Source: Paenibacillus tuaregi
Lineage (GTDB): Bacteria > Bacillota > Bacilli > Paenibacillales > Paenibacillaceae
Length of the DNA stretch: 64,000 nucleotides
Reading direction: 5' to 3'
Assembly (NCBI RefSeq): GCF_900086655.1
Contig: NZ_LT575476.1
Location: 4,168,543 to 4,232,542, forward strand
The notes under the pieces are model-generated. The model was not told the DNA's origin and did no database searches. It was given only the letters and a program-made list of their open reading frames with translations. Position numbers and translations under genes: made by a program. Shown here one piece after another: positions 52,041 to 61,475 of this stretch (position 1 is its first letter; every line of letters begins with the position of its first letter).

Positions 52041-53249
52041 TCATCCCTGCTCTATAGGCCCGGCGAGACGTTCCAGCTCCTTCATAACCTTATGCGCTCT
52101 TTGGGCAGCCTCGCCCGAGGACTGGTGCATTTCCCTGCCCCGTAGTTCAGCTTGATGCACTGCCTCCACCAGCGATTCAAAGGTGGTGTCCGCCTCCGCG
52201 ACGTGCTCCCGGCTTCCCTCGACCTCTGCCGCGGAGGTCACAGCCATGGCTGCGGTCTCCCGAACCATTTCCCCGATCCGCTGCAGCGTCTTCCCGATTT
52301 CCTCCGAGAACTTCTTCGTCTGGGAGGACAAGCTGCCAACTTCACTTGCGACCACTGCGAATCCGCGGCCATGCTCCCCTGCATGGGCGGCCTCAATGGC
52401 CGCGTTCATCGCCAGGAGTCCGCTGCGGTCCGCAAGCTCGCGGATGCTGCCGGTAATCTCGGAGATTTCCACCGTTCGCTCCAGCAGCTCCTTGACCTGC
52501 TTCTCCTGACGGCTGGTGATGCTGAGCAGCCGCTCGAATGACTCCTTCACCTGCTGAAGCTCCGCTCGTCCCGCCGTAACCAGACGGCTCATCATCTCAG
52601 CTTCGCGCAGGCTTCGCCCGGCAGCCTCCGATACATGGTGCACGGATTGTCCAATCCGGCCCAATCTTCCGTGACTTTCCTTAACCGTCACAATTCTGGC
52701 CTGATCCGCCTGCGTCTGCAGACTTCTCGACATAATCATGAGGTCCTGTACGGTCAGCACTCCCTTTACCTGATCCTGTTCTGTCAGGATCATACACTGG
52801 TAGAACTTTGAGCCCTGTCTGTTCAGGGCCGCATCAATCAGCTCACCGGGATCAGCTGACACTTCCCGTACAGTCGGAGCCTGTTCCGCAAATAAGAGAG
52901 CCGGCTTGTCGTAGAACAGATCCGAAGCGAAGCGACCGGCGAACAAGCGGTAGAATGCATCCCGCATAATCAGCCCCAGCGGGGAGTTCCCCTCATCCAC
53001 AATCACAATGCAGGGAATTTGTTCATCTGCCCGGAGCGTACGCAGCACCTCACCACAGATTTCCTCCGCATGAATAACAGGGACCTTCCGGCAGTATTGA
53101 GCCGCTGAGACCTCTGTGGAAGTCCTGTTCACCATTCGTTCAGAGACTGCTTCCTCCAACATCCCTGTCACGTGTTCGACTGGAGGTTCGTGTTGCTTAT
53201 CCTGTTTAACCAAAGGTCTTTCAAGCACGGCGATGGCCTCGTTATTCAT
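52041..53249 (-). CDS. Soluble methyl-accepting chemotaxis-type transducer
   Basis: A 402-residue cytoplasmic protein without membrane helices. The N-terminal half (about 30-175) looks like a CBS-pair-like sensor; residues about 190-400 form a chemoreceptor signalling domain with the conserved tip LLAMNAAIEAAHAGEHGRGFAVVASEV. It may signal to CheA/CheW or another partner. The ATG at 53247-53249 follows AGGAGTG by 8 nt; a TTG sixteen codons upstream is less likely. It lies between phoP and pstB, an uncommon place; whether it senses phosphate is unknown. Confidence 0.85.
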   Translation of the reverse strand: MNNEAIAVLERPLVKQDKQHEPPVEHVTGMLEEAVSERMVNRTSTEVSAAQYCRKVPVIHAEEICGEVLRTLRADEQIPCIVIVDEGNSPLGLIMRDAFYRLFAGRFASDLFYDKPALLFAEQAPTVREVSADPGELIDAALNRQGSKFYQCMILTEQDQVKGVLTVQDLMIMSRSLQTQADQARIVTVKESHGRLGRIGQSVHHVSEAAGRSLREAEMMSRLVTAGRAELQQVKESFERLLSITSRQEKQVKELLERTVEISEITGSIRELADRSGLLAMNAAIEAAHAGEHGRGFAVVASEVGSLSSQTKKFSEEIGKTLQRIGEMVRETAAMAVTSAAEVEGSREHVAEADTTFESLVEAVHQAELRGREMHQSSGEAAQRAHKVMKELERLAGPIEQG

Positions 53250-53364
53250 AGTCTTCACTCCTATGACTTTTTTCCTATATCCCAAAATATAGGACAAAAC
53301 TATTCACAGAATGTTAGGAAGACCGCGTTTTATTGTTAAAAGAGTTATCTTAATACAAAAAACA

Positions 53365-53389
53365 CCCATCATTTAACCGAAATGATGGG
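53365..53389 (-). terminator. Terminator overlapping the end of phoP
   Basis: CCCATCATTT and AAATGATGGG pair on the minus strand, followed by TGTTTTTTG. The upstream arm lies inside the last phoP codons. Confidence 0.8.
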
Positions 53390-54104
53390 CGCTTCTTTTC
53401 TTATTTACGACAAGCTTGTAGCCTACTCCACGAATGGAGTCGATGTGTACGGACCCCGGATCAAGCTCAAGCTTCTTCCGGAGTGAGCTCACATGGACAT
53501 CTACGGTCCGCTGTCCTCCGATATAATCAAAACCCCATACCGCGTTCATGAGATCATCCCGGGTCATGACGACCCCCGGCTTCCGGGCCAGATACAGAAG
53601 AACCTCGAACTCTTTGGGCCGGAGGGTGATATGTTCCCCACCAAGAGTAACCTCATACTTCTCAGGGTAGATCGACAGCTCTCCAAGACTGATCTGTGAC
53701 TCGGGATGAATGGAGGCTTTATCCCGCTCATCCTGTCCCGTTGACCTTCTAAGCACAGCAGCTACGCGAGCGAGCAGCTCCGCCACTCCAAACGGCTTGG
53801 TAATGTAATCGTCTGCTCCCGACTTAAGTCCTTGAACAACCTCTTCTTCCGCATTCTTGGCCGTGAGAATCACAATCGGTGTTTTCACGCCCTCACTCCG
53901 CAGCCTGGACATGATCTCGAACCCGTTCATTCCCGGAAGCATGAGATCAAGCAGAATCAGATCGAAATCCGATTTCAATGCGGTATCACAGCCTGACTGC
54001 CCATGTTCCTCAACGGTCACTTCATAACCCTCATTCGATAGGTTATAAGATAATAATCTGGATAAGGTTGGCTCATCCTCAATAACCAAAAGTCGTTGCG
54101 CCAT
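53373..54104 (-). CDS. phoP: Response regulator PhoP
   Basis: A 243-residue OmpR-family regulator: receiver (phosphoacceptor D53 in LILLDLMLPGMNG) and winged helix ending IDSIRGVGYKLVVN. With the adjacent PhoR it should control phosphate-starvation genes, including the nearby Pho box before pstB. The ATG at 54102-54104 gives the usual N-terminus; ribosome binding is weak (AAGAG), and earlier in-frame codons have none. It lies after phoR, the reverse of the B. subtilis order. Confidence 0.92.
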   Translation of the reverse strand: MAQRLLVIEDEPTLSRLLSYNLSNEGYEVTVEEHGQSGCDTALKSDFDLILLDLMLPGMNGFEIMSRLRSEGVKTPIVILTAKNAEEEVVQGLKSGADDYITKPFGVAELLARVAAVLRRSTGQDERDKASIHPESQISLGELSIYPEKYEVTLGGEHITLRPKEFEVLLYLARKPGVVMTRDDLMNAVWGFDYIGGQRTVDVHVSSLRKKLELDPGSVHIDSIRGVGYKLVVNKKRSAHHFG

Positions 54105-54220
54105 ATATACTCTTAGTACCCCCATTTTTATCAAATCGGAATAATGATGACAAATGTTGACAAGCTCAGCATATCACGAGAGTGTTAACGTTGTGTAAAA
54201 AAGGAAACTTTATTCATAAT

Positions 54221-56023
54221 CTACTCTACATTATGAAGTAAAGGTAAATCGAGGATAAACGTGGTTCCTTCTCCGACCTTGCTGTCCACCCGGATTGTGC
54301 CTTCATGAAGCTCCACCAGATGCTTGACAATCGAGAGGCCCAGCCCGGTACCGCCTGAACTGCGAGAACGCGCTTTATCCACCCGGTAGAACCGCTCAAA
54401 AATCCGCGGCAAATCCTTCTTGGGAATACCGATTCCGGTATCGCTAATCGTGAACCGGACCTTCTCTTCCTCGTCCTTCTCACAGATGCTCTCCACCGTC
54501 ACCTTCACCCTTCCTCCATCAAGGGTGTAGCTGATCGCATTGGACAGCAGGTTCATGAAGATCTGCCGCAAGCGATCCTCGTCCGCTTCCATAAACAGCT
54601 CATCAGGCACCTCCAGCTTCATCGTGATGGACTTCTTCGCTGCCGAGGAATGCAGCACTTCAAAGATGCTGCCGAGCAGACTCTGAACGTGAACAGGCGA
54701 ATACTCCAGAGGGACCCTTCTGGATTCAATCTTGGATAATTCCAAAATATCGCCAATCAGGCGGTTCAGTCTATCTCCTTCATCATAAATGATTTGCAGG
54801 AATGACCGCTTCGTCTCCTCATCCTGCACCCCGCCGCCCAGCAGGGTTTCCGCAAATCCTTTTACGGCCGCAATTGGGGTCTTAAGCTCGTGGGATACAT
54901 TAGCTACAAACTCACTTCGCATCACTTCAAGCTTGCGGATTTCCGTCACGTCCTGCAGCAGGAACAGCGTTCCCCTGTAGGAACCATCATCCTCGAACAT
55001 AGGCACACTGTCAAAATGCAGAATTTTCTCCTCAGGGTCATAGATCGTCCGCTCTTCCCTCATATACTCCTTGCGGGATATCCCCTCATCCATGAACCGG
55101 GTGAGCTCATAACTGCGTTTGATCTCATGGTACAGCCTGCCCAGCATTGCGGTATCCTTCAGCCGAAGAATTCGCTCTGCCTCCTTGTTCACAAGGGCGA
55201 TCCGGTCGCCCGTATCCACCATAAGTATCCCGCCGGTCATGTTGGAGAGTACGCTTTGCAGCAGGTCCTCATTGTCGCGGATACGCTTCAGCTGCTGCTG
55301 CAGGCTGTCAGCCATCGCGTTGATAGCCTCGCCAAGCTGTCCGATCTCATCCTTGCGCTCTAACTGGACTCTGGCGTCATAATCCAGCTTGGAGATCCGG
55401 TGAGCAACGGTAGTGATCTTCTCCAGGGGCCGGGTAAGCCCGGTGGCAACCCGGTAGCTGGTTAGTGCTGCTGCAAGGAACAAGACGATGAGTCCGCCAA
55501 TCATCAAGGTCCAGCCCTTATGCAGGCCTTCACTCACTGTCTCCAGACTCATAGCCAGACGGATATATCCGTCAAATCCCCCTTGCTCTGCAACGACATG
55601 TTTCGCAACATACAGCATGTCTTCATGTATCGTACTGCTGAAGCGGATCGCTGTGCCGATTTCCCCAGTTTGTTTGGCCAGCTTAATCTCTTCGCGGGAG
55701 CTGTGATTCTCCATCTTGGACGGATCGCTCTCCGAATCTCCGATTACGGTACCATCCAAATTAATAAAAGTTACCCTTGATTTGGTCAGGCTGTCCATCC
55801 TCTTCGCCTGTCCAGTATAATAGACCATAGCTTCCGGGTTCCCATTGATCTTGGGCAGCTGCAGCGTGCTGGAGATGAGGTTTATTTCCCGGGCCATATT
55901 CTCTTCCAGTGCGGACACGTGCGATTCCTTAAATACCTGGGCCATAATTAACCCGGCAGCAAGCATCGAGATCCCGACCAGCCCCATTAGAATGAGGGAT
56001 AAGCGCATTCGAAATGTCTTCAT
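54221..56023 (-). CDS. phoR: Phosphate sensor histidine kinase PhoR
   Basis: A 600-residue kinase. Two helices (about 8-28 and 170-190) flank an extracytoplasmic Cache-like domain. HAMP (about 195-245), PAS (about 255-360), HisKA with H378 (SHELKTP) and HATPase (NLLSNAISYT, GTGLGLSI) follow. The architecture is that of Bacillus PhoR. AAAGGAAG precedes the ATG. It is upstream of phoP by 116 nt on the same strand, and a nested repeat element begins 34 nt before its start codon. Confidence 0.92.
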   Translation of the reverse strand: MKTFRMRLSLILMGLVGISMLAAGLIMAQVFKESHVSALEENMAREINLISSTLQLPKINGNPEAMVYYTGQAKRMDSLTKSRVTFINLDGTVIGDSESDPSKMENHSSREEIKLAKQTGEIGTAIRFSSTIHEDMLYVAKHVVAEQGGFDGYIRLAMSLETVSEGLHKGWTLMIGGLIVLFLAAALTSYRVATGLTRPLEKITTVAHRISKLDYDARVQLERKDEIGQLGEAINAMADSLQQQLKRIRDNEDLLQSVLSNMTGGILMVDTGDRIALVNKEAERILRLKDTAMLGRLYHEIKRSYELTRFMDEGISRKEYMREERTIYDPEEKILHFDSVPMFEDDGSYRGTLFLLQDVTEIRKLEVMRSEFVANVSHELKTPIAAVKGFAETLLGGGVQDEETKRSFLQIIYDEGDRLNRLIGDILELSKIESRRVPLEYSPVHVQSLLGSIFEVLHSSAAKKSITMKLEVPDELFMEADEDRLRQIFMNLLSNAISYTLDGGRVKVTVESICEKDEEEKVRFTISDTGIGIPKKDLPRIFERFYRVDKARSRSSGGTGLGLSIVKHLVELHEGTIRVDSKVGEGTTFILDLPLLHNVE

Positions 56024-56056
56024 TAGTTCTTCCTTTTTTTAATGTAATTTAGGTGA

Positions 56057-56441
56057 CTATATAAAATAAACTTATAAAGGTCACCCTTTTGGGGCGCTGT
56101 GATGCCGAGTGTTCTTACGCCCCCTGTTGTCTCCGAAATGCTTGAACTATATAAGATGAACTATTGATTTACACGTAAGGAAGACGTATGAAATGTTCCT
56201 CCGATCGCTGTTGCTCCCCGATTTCTTGAATTAAATGTATAAGGTTGAAGTCCGGTCACAAAGGCGAACGCTTCGCTTCTCCAGAATCATTTCACACTCT
56301 TTCCTATTCGTAATTCTTTAGTTCAACTTATATAGATGTTCAGCGGAGCATTTCGGAGACAAAGGCGGATGCTCCGCTTCTTCAGAATCACTCGGGATCG
56401 AAGCTGAGATTGGTTATTTTTTTAAAGTTCATTTTATATAG
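56057..56441. repeat. Palindromic element interrupted by a related element (copy B)
   Basis: Terminal inverted repeats CTATATAAAATAAACTT / AAGTTCATTTTATATAG match copy A (46495). Its two halves together are 196 bp, the same size as copy A, and its arms pair the same way (GCCGAGTG, TCTCCGAAAT). It is split between the arms by the 189-bp element at 56147-56335. It fills most of the 524-nt gap between phoR and the nucleotidase gene, a stretch where no other gene was seen. Confidence 0.8.
56147..56335. repeat. Related palindromic element nested in copy B (copy C)
   Basis: Terminal inverted repeats CTATATAAGATGAACTA and TAGTTCAACTTATATAG match each other at all but one position. Internally it shares the block ACAAAGGCG-ACGCT-CGCTTCT-CAGAATCA (about 56257-56290) with both other copies but is otherwise diverged, with its own pairing arms (GTATGAAATG-like). 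It is inserted in the loop of copy B. Confidence 0.8.
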
Positions 56442-56547
56442 CTTGCTTCCGTCATCTTCTCTTCGTTAACATTGTTAGTATTATAATAACACAATGTAAT
56501 CCCCGTATTATGATCTATTAAATCTGTTTGAAAGAGGGATATGACCT

Positions 56548-57147
56548 ATGAACTATCACTTCTCGGCCTATATGTACAGGCTTAGGTCCATCAGCCGCTG
56601 GAGCCTGATGCGCAGCACTTCAATTGAAAATGTCGCCGAGCACTCTTTCCATGTCGCTCTTCTTGCCCATTTGTTATGCGAAATCGGCAACCGTCTCTAC
56701 GACAGGCAGCTGCAGTCCGAGCGTGCTGCCACACTCGCCCTGTTCCATGATGCGACCGAAGTGTTCACCGGGGATATTCCTACTCCGGTCAAACATCATA
56801 ATCCCCGCCTGCTGTCAAACTTTAGAGAAATGGAGGCCATTGCCGCAGAACGTCTGACTTCTATGATTCCTCCCGAGCTTGCGCCCGCATATGGACCTCT
56901 GCTTAATGCGGATGATCCTGCCGATCAAGAGCTGCGCAAATATGTAAAAGCCGCCGATACACTCGACGCTTACCTCAAATGCACCTGGGAGCTTGCCTCC
57001 GGCAACAGGGAGTTCGCCGCAGCCAAGAGCCAGCTCCAGCAGAAGCTCGAAAGCCTGCAAATGCCGGAAGTTTCCTACTTCCTCGTTCATCTCGCGCCCA
57101 GCTTTGAGCTCACCCTGGACGAACTGTCTACCGATTTATCCGATTAG
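56548..57147 (+). CDS. HD-domain 5'-deoxynucleotidase, YfbR-like
   Basis: A 199-residue HD-domain protein close to E. coli YfbR, a 5'-deoxyribonucleotidase that removes phosphate from dNMPs. Metal ligands H32, H67, D68 and a late Asp in AADTLDAYLK match the known set (H33, H68, D69, D137). RSISRWSLMRST is typical of the family start. It stands alone, with a GC-rich hairpin downstream. Confidence 0.9.
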   Translation: MNYHFSAYMYRLRSISRWSLMRSTSIENVAEHSFHVALLAHLLCEIGNRLYDRQLQSERAATLALFHDATEVFTGDIPTPVKHHNPRLLSNFREMEAIAAERLTSMIPPELAPAYGPLLNADDPADQELRKYVKAADTLDAYLKCTWELASGNREFAAAKSQLQQKLESLQMPEVSYFLVHLAPSFELTLDELSTDLSD

Positions 57148-57169
57148 GAGCAGCTAATTGGAACAACAA

Positions 57170-57207
57170 AAGGCGGCCGCCAGGTTCTTAAGCCTGGCGG
57201 CCGCCTT
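57170..57207. terminator. GC-rich hairpin between convergent genes
   Basis: AAGGCGGCCGCCAGG (57170-57184) pairs perfectly with 57193-57207 around an 8-nt loop. T-tracts are short on both sides; it probably ends both converging transcripts. Confidence 0.65.
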
Positions 57208-57224
57208 CATTATGTCTTAACTGA

Positions 57225-58097
57225 TTATCCGTTCACAATCTCTCCACCGTTTACATGGAGTACCTGTCCGCTGATGTAAGACGAATCCTCGGATGCCAGG
57301 AACACATAGGCTGGTGCCAATTCCTCCGGCTGTCCAGGGCGCTGCATTGGTGAATCTGCCCCGAACTGCTTCACCTTCTCTTCGTCAAAAGTGGAAGGAA
57401 TGAGTGGTGTCCAGATGGGTCCCGGGGCAACGGCGTTGACCCGGATGCCTTTTTTGCCAACCAGATTCATCGATAATGCCCGGGTAAAGCTCACAATAGC
57501 GCCTTTGGTCGAAGAGTAATCCAGCAGTGTCGGATTCCCCTTGTAGGCGGTAACCGAAGCGGTGTTGATAATGGTGCAGCCCTTCTTCAAATGAGGCATA
57601 GCCGCTTTGGTTAAGTAGAACATAGCGAATATGTTCGTGCGGAATGTCCGTTCAAGCTGCTCTGAAGTAATATCCTCGATGTTCTCCTGCGGATGCTGTT
57701 CACCGGCATTGTTCACCAGGATATCGAGCCCGCCGAGCTCACTTACCGTCTTCTTCACAGCTTCCTGTGCAAAAGCCTCCTCTCCGATATCTCCAGGGAT
57801 CAAAAGCGCTCTGCGCCCGTGCTTCTCCACTTCCGATTTCGTCTTCTCCGCATCACTATGTTCGTTCAAATATACAATAGCCACGTCCGCTCCTTCTTTG
57901 GCATAAGCAACGGCTACGGCCCGTCCAATTCCACTGTCTCCTCCAGTAATAAGCGCAACCTTGCCCTTCAGCTTGCCTGCGGCCTGATAAGAGCCTTCAT
58001 ATTGCGGTAGCGGGTTCATCTGGTCTTCCAGGCCCGGTCTTTGATTCTGATGCTGTGCTGGCATGGTTTGTTTAGGCTGTTGATTGTTTGATGACAT
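57225..58097 (-). CDS. SDR-family oxidoreductase (YhdF/YgaC-like)
   Basis: A 290-residue short-chain dehydrogenase with an N-terminal Gln/Pro-rich extension (about 1-45), then TGGDSGIGRA for NAD(P), NNAGEQH, and the catalytic YSSTK. The extension and the HPQENIEDI stretch are typical of the YhdF/YgaC-like general-stress oxidoreductases of Bacillales. AAGGAGGAG precedes the ATG. The substrate is unknown. Confidence 0.92.
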   Translation of the reverse strand: MSSNNQQPKQTMPAQHQNQRPGLEDQMNPLPQYEGSYQAAGKLKGKVALITGGDSGIGRAVAVAYAKEGADVAIVYLNEHSDAEKTKSEVEKHGRRALLIPGDIGEEAFAQEAVKKTVSELGGLDILVNNAGEQHPQENIEDITSEQLERTFRTNIFAMFYLTKAAMPHLKKGCTIINTASVTAYKGNPTLLDYSSTKGAIVSFTRALSMNLVGKKGIRVNAVAPGPIWTPLIPSTFDEEKVKQFGADSPMQRPGQPEELAPAYVFLASEDSSYISGQVLHVNGGEIVNG

Positions 58098-58324
58098 TTC
58101 AAGTTCTCCTCCTTGTGATGGCTGGAATTCATGATTATGTCTAGGATGCCAAGATAACCTTGGACATTATTCCTAACATACTTACCACCTGGGAAAGAAT
58201 TGAACCTCTCATCACTAAACTGACAAAATTGTAGATAATATCGCAGCTTTCCAATTCGCAATCATAATCAAGTTTATGAAACCGGATTCGACTTTCCATT
58301 TACCAGAAAAAGAATTATCTCCAA

Positions 58325-59212
58325 TCAGTACTCAATCTGGTACCGGTCAAAAAACCAGCTGTCATCAAACTGCCTGCGCGCCAGATACTGCTCTCTAAGC
58401 TGGAGCACACCATCCTCCAGGAGCTCGCTCTCCCATTTCTGCAGTTCGCCTCCCTCACCAGCTACCCTGCGGGATTTCTCCAGCCTCTCCTCATTGAAAT
58501 GCAGATACGCCAGCCGGAGAAGATGATAATCCCGGTAATCCACAGGAGGTACGTATGGAAACACGGTACGGTAAACCAGCGAAATGTTGACGGAAGGCTC
58601 AATCCTGCATCTAAAGCCCAGCAGCCTCATCCGGAGCGAGAACTCTGCCGCCACGGCTTCTTCCTGCCTAAAGCCTGCCTCGAACCCCTGATTCTCAACA
58701 AAAAGCTCACGCCTGACCGCTATACACTGCCAAGGCAGGACGGGCGCCTCCCCAAGATCATCCCTGTCTGTAATCCACTCTACTGTTAATTCCGGCAGCT
58801 TCAGCGACAGTCCATATCCAATCCTGTCTTGTTGCTGGTGAGCAGATATACTAGGACTTACACAATCAGTTGAACCCGATCTGATGGATTGAACTAATCC
58901 CTCCATCCAATAATCATCAACATACATATGGCCCGAGCAGAATACACATATCTCCCCCTTGGCTGCCAAAGCCCCCCGATTCCTTGCTGCGGCCGCACCG
59001 ATGCCCTCTGTCTTCACATAATGGATAGGCATAGGGAACCGGTACTCGTACAGGAATTCACAACAGCAATCCATAGACTGATCATCAACAATAATAACTT
59101 CATAAGGGATGTCTGTCTTGGAGACCTTCATCGATTCAAGGGTCATCATCAGATTGATTCCTTCATTCTTGACCGCAATGATGACTGATACAGCCGGTAC
59201 ATTCGTTAGCAT
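58325..59212 (-). CDS. Glycosyltransferase family 2 protein
   Basis: A 295-residue GT2 enzyme without membrane helices. VSVIIAVKNEGINLMMTLESM opens the GT-A fold; VDDQSMDCC and a later CSGHMYVDDYW hold the nucleotide-sugar and metal contacts. The ATG at 59210-59212 lies 9 nt after TGAGGT; a GTG five codons upstream forms part of that site. It stands alone, so donor and acceptor are unknown. Confidence 0.88.
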   Translation of the reverse strand: MLTNVPAVSVIIAVKNEGINLMMTLESMKVSKTDIPYEVIIVDDQSMDCCCEFLYEYRFPMPIHYVKTEGIGAAAARNRGALAAKGEICVFCSGHMYVDDYWMEGLVQSIRSGSTDCVSPSISAHQQQDRIGYGLSLKLPELTVEWITDRDDLGEAPVLPWQCIAVRRELFVENQGFEAGFRQEEAVAAEFSLRMRLLGFRCRIEPSVNISLVYRTVFPYVPPVDYRDYHLLRLAYLHFNEERLEKSRRVAGEGGELQKWESELLEDGVLQLREQYLARRQFDDSWFFDRYQIEY

Positions 59213-59359
59213 AAAGTTTAACCTCACTTACATTGGAAATACTAACTCGATACATACTTCCATAATAACCCAAATAAAACTATAAGTAAACATTTATAAA
59301 ACTGTTAGCTTATTAAGTTTACCTCTCATATTCACTAATTTTATAGTAGGAGGGGTTAT

Positions 59360-59710
59360 ATGAATTATGATTCACTCGGCAAACGGCTGCGGCAGGAACG
59401 CCGCAAGATGCATTGGACCCAGGAAAAGTTGGCAGAGAGAATCGATGTCTCCGACGCATACATAGGGCAGATTGAGAGAGGAGAACGCAGCTTATCCCTC
59501 GATACGCTGATCCGGCTTGCCAACGAGCTGGGCGTAACGGTAGATTACCTGCTGCAGGACTCCATAGAAATCACAGATGATCAGTTCATAGACCAGCTCC
59601 GGCAGATCATGATGAACCGCTCCTCCAAGGAGAAGCAGATGGCCCTGGATGTGATTAAGCTAATGTTTACCCATCTTGATGAACTCTCATCATCTCCGTC
59701 CAAAGAATAA
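59360..59710 (+). CDS. XRE-family transcriptional regulator
   Basis: A 116-residue regulator with an N-terminal helix-turn-helix (about 8-62, WTQEKLAERIDVSDAYIGQIERGERSLSLDTLIRLA) and a short helical C-terminus, which suggests dimerisation as in SinR-like proteins. TAGGAGGGG precedes the ATG. Targets are unknown; it is divergent from the GT2 gene. Confidence 0.9.
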   Translation: MNYDSLGKRLRQERRKMHWTQEKLAERIDVSDAYIGQIERGERSLSLDTLIRLANELGVTVDYLLQDSIEITDDQFIDQLRQIMMNRSSKEKQMALDVIKLMFTHLDELSSSPSKE

Positions 59711-59812
59711 CATGTCCAAAAGCCCCCGTCCCCGGGAATCCTAACTCCGGCTGACCGCGGGGTTTTTGAATCTGCGGCCGCATGAACGTTTCCCAGTTAG
59801 GGCTTAAACAAA

Positions 59813-59845
59813 AAGCCGAATCTTCTGTCTTAGAAGATTCGGCTT
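59813..59845 (-). terminator. Terminator after the small membrane protein gene
   Basis: AAGCCGAATCTTCT (59813-59826) pairs perfectly with 59832-59845 and, read on the minus strand, runs into TTTTTG. Confidence 0.8.
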
Positions 59846-59860
59846 CTTATGTATATCTAA

Positions 59861-60286
59861 TTAAATTACATAACGGAAAACCATGAAATATACAATAACA
59901 ATCATCACAATAGCCAATACCGAGCTAAGAGTACGGATCTTGCCAATATGATCTGTGGCTTCCTTCTTGGCGCGGATGGCTTCCCCAGCAAGGCGCAGCG
60001 GCTTGCCAATAATGCCGCTAAGTGCTCCGGCAGCCAGGAAGAGAACAATCACTACGACCATCCAAGTTACGGAATAGTTCCCTTTACTGATAAGGTATCC
60101 CCCCGTTAGGAACTGGAGAATCAAGCCGTACTGTCCAAAGCGGTTGAGTGTTCTTACTGCAGACACTGTCCCTTCCTGGGCGGGCAGAGACAGGCTGCCC
60201 ACACGCCCGACAACAAATGGAAGAACAATGTAGAAGCCAAGTGCTAGTGAGCCAAGAACGTGCAGAAAAATCATCGCATTTGTCAC
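59861..60286 (-). CDS. Small integral membrane protein, four helices
   Basis: A 141-residue protein with four hydrophobic helices (about 5-25, 50-70, 75-95, 115-137). It is not firmly recognised; the layout recalls DUF2269/CopD-like membrane proteins. The start is GTG at 60284-60286, with AAAGGTGG 9 nt before it. It lies alone downstream of mdh with its own terminator. Confidence 0.75.
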   Translation of the reverse strand: MTNAMIFLHVLGSLALGFYIVLPFVVGRVGSLSLPAQEGTVSAVRTLNRFGQYGLILQFLTGGYLISKGNYSVTWMVVVIVLFLAAGALSGIIGKPLRLAGEAIRAKKEATDHIGKIRTLSSVLAIVMIVIVYFMVFRYVI

Positions 60287-60454
60287 AACATTTTGCCACC
60301 TTTCACTTATTTAGATTAATTATAAACTATTATATCCATTATCCAGATTAAAGAAAAGGTACAAGGGAGAGATAGAATAAGCAATCTGTTAAAACGTGAA
60401 CATATTAAGACAAATCCCCGAATTAAACGGCTCAAATCACGGAAAATAAACCAA

Positions 60455-60495
60455 ACCGGCCTCCAGTCCGCGTTTTCAGCAGATTGAAGGCCGGT
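60455..60495 (-). terminator. Likely terminator after mdh
   Basis: ACCGGCCT and AGGCCGGT (about 60455-60462 and 60488-60495) form a stem, followed on the minus strand by TTGGTTTATTTT. The loop is long. Confidence 0.5.
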
Positions 60496-60520
60496 AGTAG
60501 GATTGCCCGGCTTCGACATC

Positions 60521-61462
60521 TTAGCCTTGGACAATCTTGATGACACTGCGTACAGATTCAGCCGACTTATCCAAAGCCGCTTTCTCCTCCGCTGTCAATT
60601 CAAGCTCGAATACTTTCTCAATACCACTGCCGCCGAGAATCGCCGGCACACCCAAGAACAGATCGTTATACCCGTATTCCCCTTCAAGCAGGGCAATCAC
60701 CGGAATAATCCGTTTCTTATCCTTCAAGACAGCTTCCGCCATCTGTACCAATGAAGCAGCCGGAGCGTAGTAAGCACTGCCGTTGCCCAGCAGGTTTACG
60801 ATTTCTCCCCCGCCAACGCGGGTCCGCTGTACGATGGCTTCAATACGGTCCTTCGGAATCAAAGTGTCAATCGGGATTCCACCGACGCTGGAGTAACGGA
60901 CGAGCGGAACCATATCGTCGCCGTGTCCACCAAGCACGAAGCCGCGAACGTCTTCCACCGACACATTCAGTTCCTGGGCAATGAAGGTGCAGTACCGGGC
61001 GGTATCAAGCACACCGGATTGGCCGATGACGCGGTTCTTCGGGAAGCCTAAAGTTTTGTAAGCCGCATAAGTCATGGCATCCACCGGATTGCTCAGAATA
61101 ATAACAATGGAATCCGGGCAATATTTCTTCACGTTCTCACAGACCGAAGTCACAATGCCTGCATTTGTGCTGACCAGGTCGTCGCGGCTCATGCCCGGCT
61201 TGCGGGCAATCCCGGCGGTAATGATCACAATATCCGAACCTGCGGCATCCTCATAGCTCGAGGTACCCACAATGTTGCTGTCGAAGCCCTGTACAGGACT
61301 TGCTTCCAGCATATCAAGCGCCTTACCTTTAGTCGGATTCTCCAATTGAGGAATATCAAGAAGAACAACATCACCGAGTTCTTTCTGCGCAAGCATCAAA
61401 GCGGTAGTTGCGCCGGTAAATCCGGCGCCCACAACCGTAATCTTTTTACGTTGAATTCCCAC
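60521..61462 (-). CDS. mdh: Malate dehydrogenase
   Basis: A 313-residue lactate/malate dehydrogenase-type enzyme of the citric acid cycle: NAD site [12 protein letters not shown] near the start, [10 protein letters not shown] and the catalytic histidine in [12 protein letters not shown]. The position after icd and citZ supports malate dehydrogenase. It lies 13 nt after icd on the same strand. Confidence 0.95.
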   Translation of the reverse strand: MGIQRKKITVVGAGFTGATTALMLAQKELGDVVLLDIPQLENPTKGKALDMLEASPVQGFDSNIVGTSSYEDAAGSDIVIITAGIARKPGMSRDDLVSTNAGIVTSVCENVKKYCPDSIVIILSNPVDAMTYAAYKTLGFPKNRVIGQSGVLDTARYCTFIAQELNVSVEDVRGFVLGGHGDDMVPLVRYSSVGGIPIDTLIPKDRIEAIVQRTRVGGGEIVNLLGNGSAYYAPAASLVQMAEAVLKDKKRIIPVIALLEGEYGYNDLFLGVPAILGGSGIEKVFELELTAEEKAALDKSAESVRSVIKIVQG

Positions 61463-61475
61463 TTGGACAGTCCTC

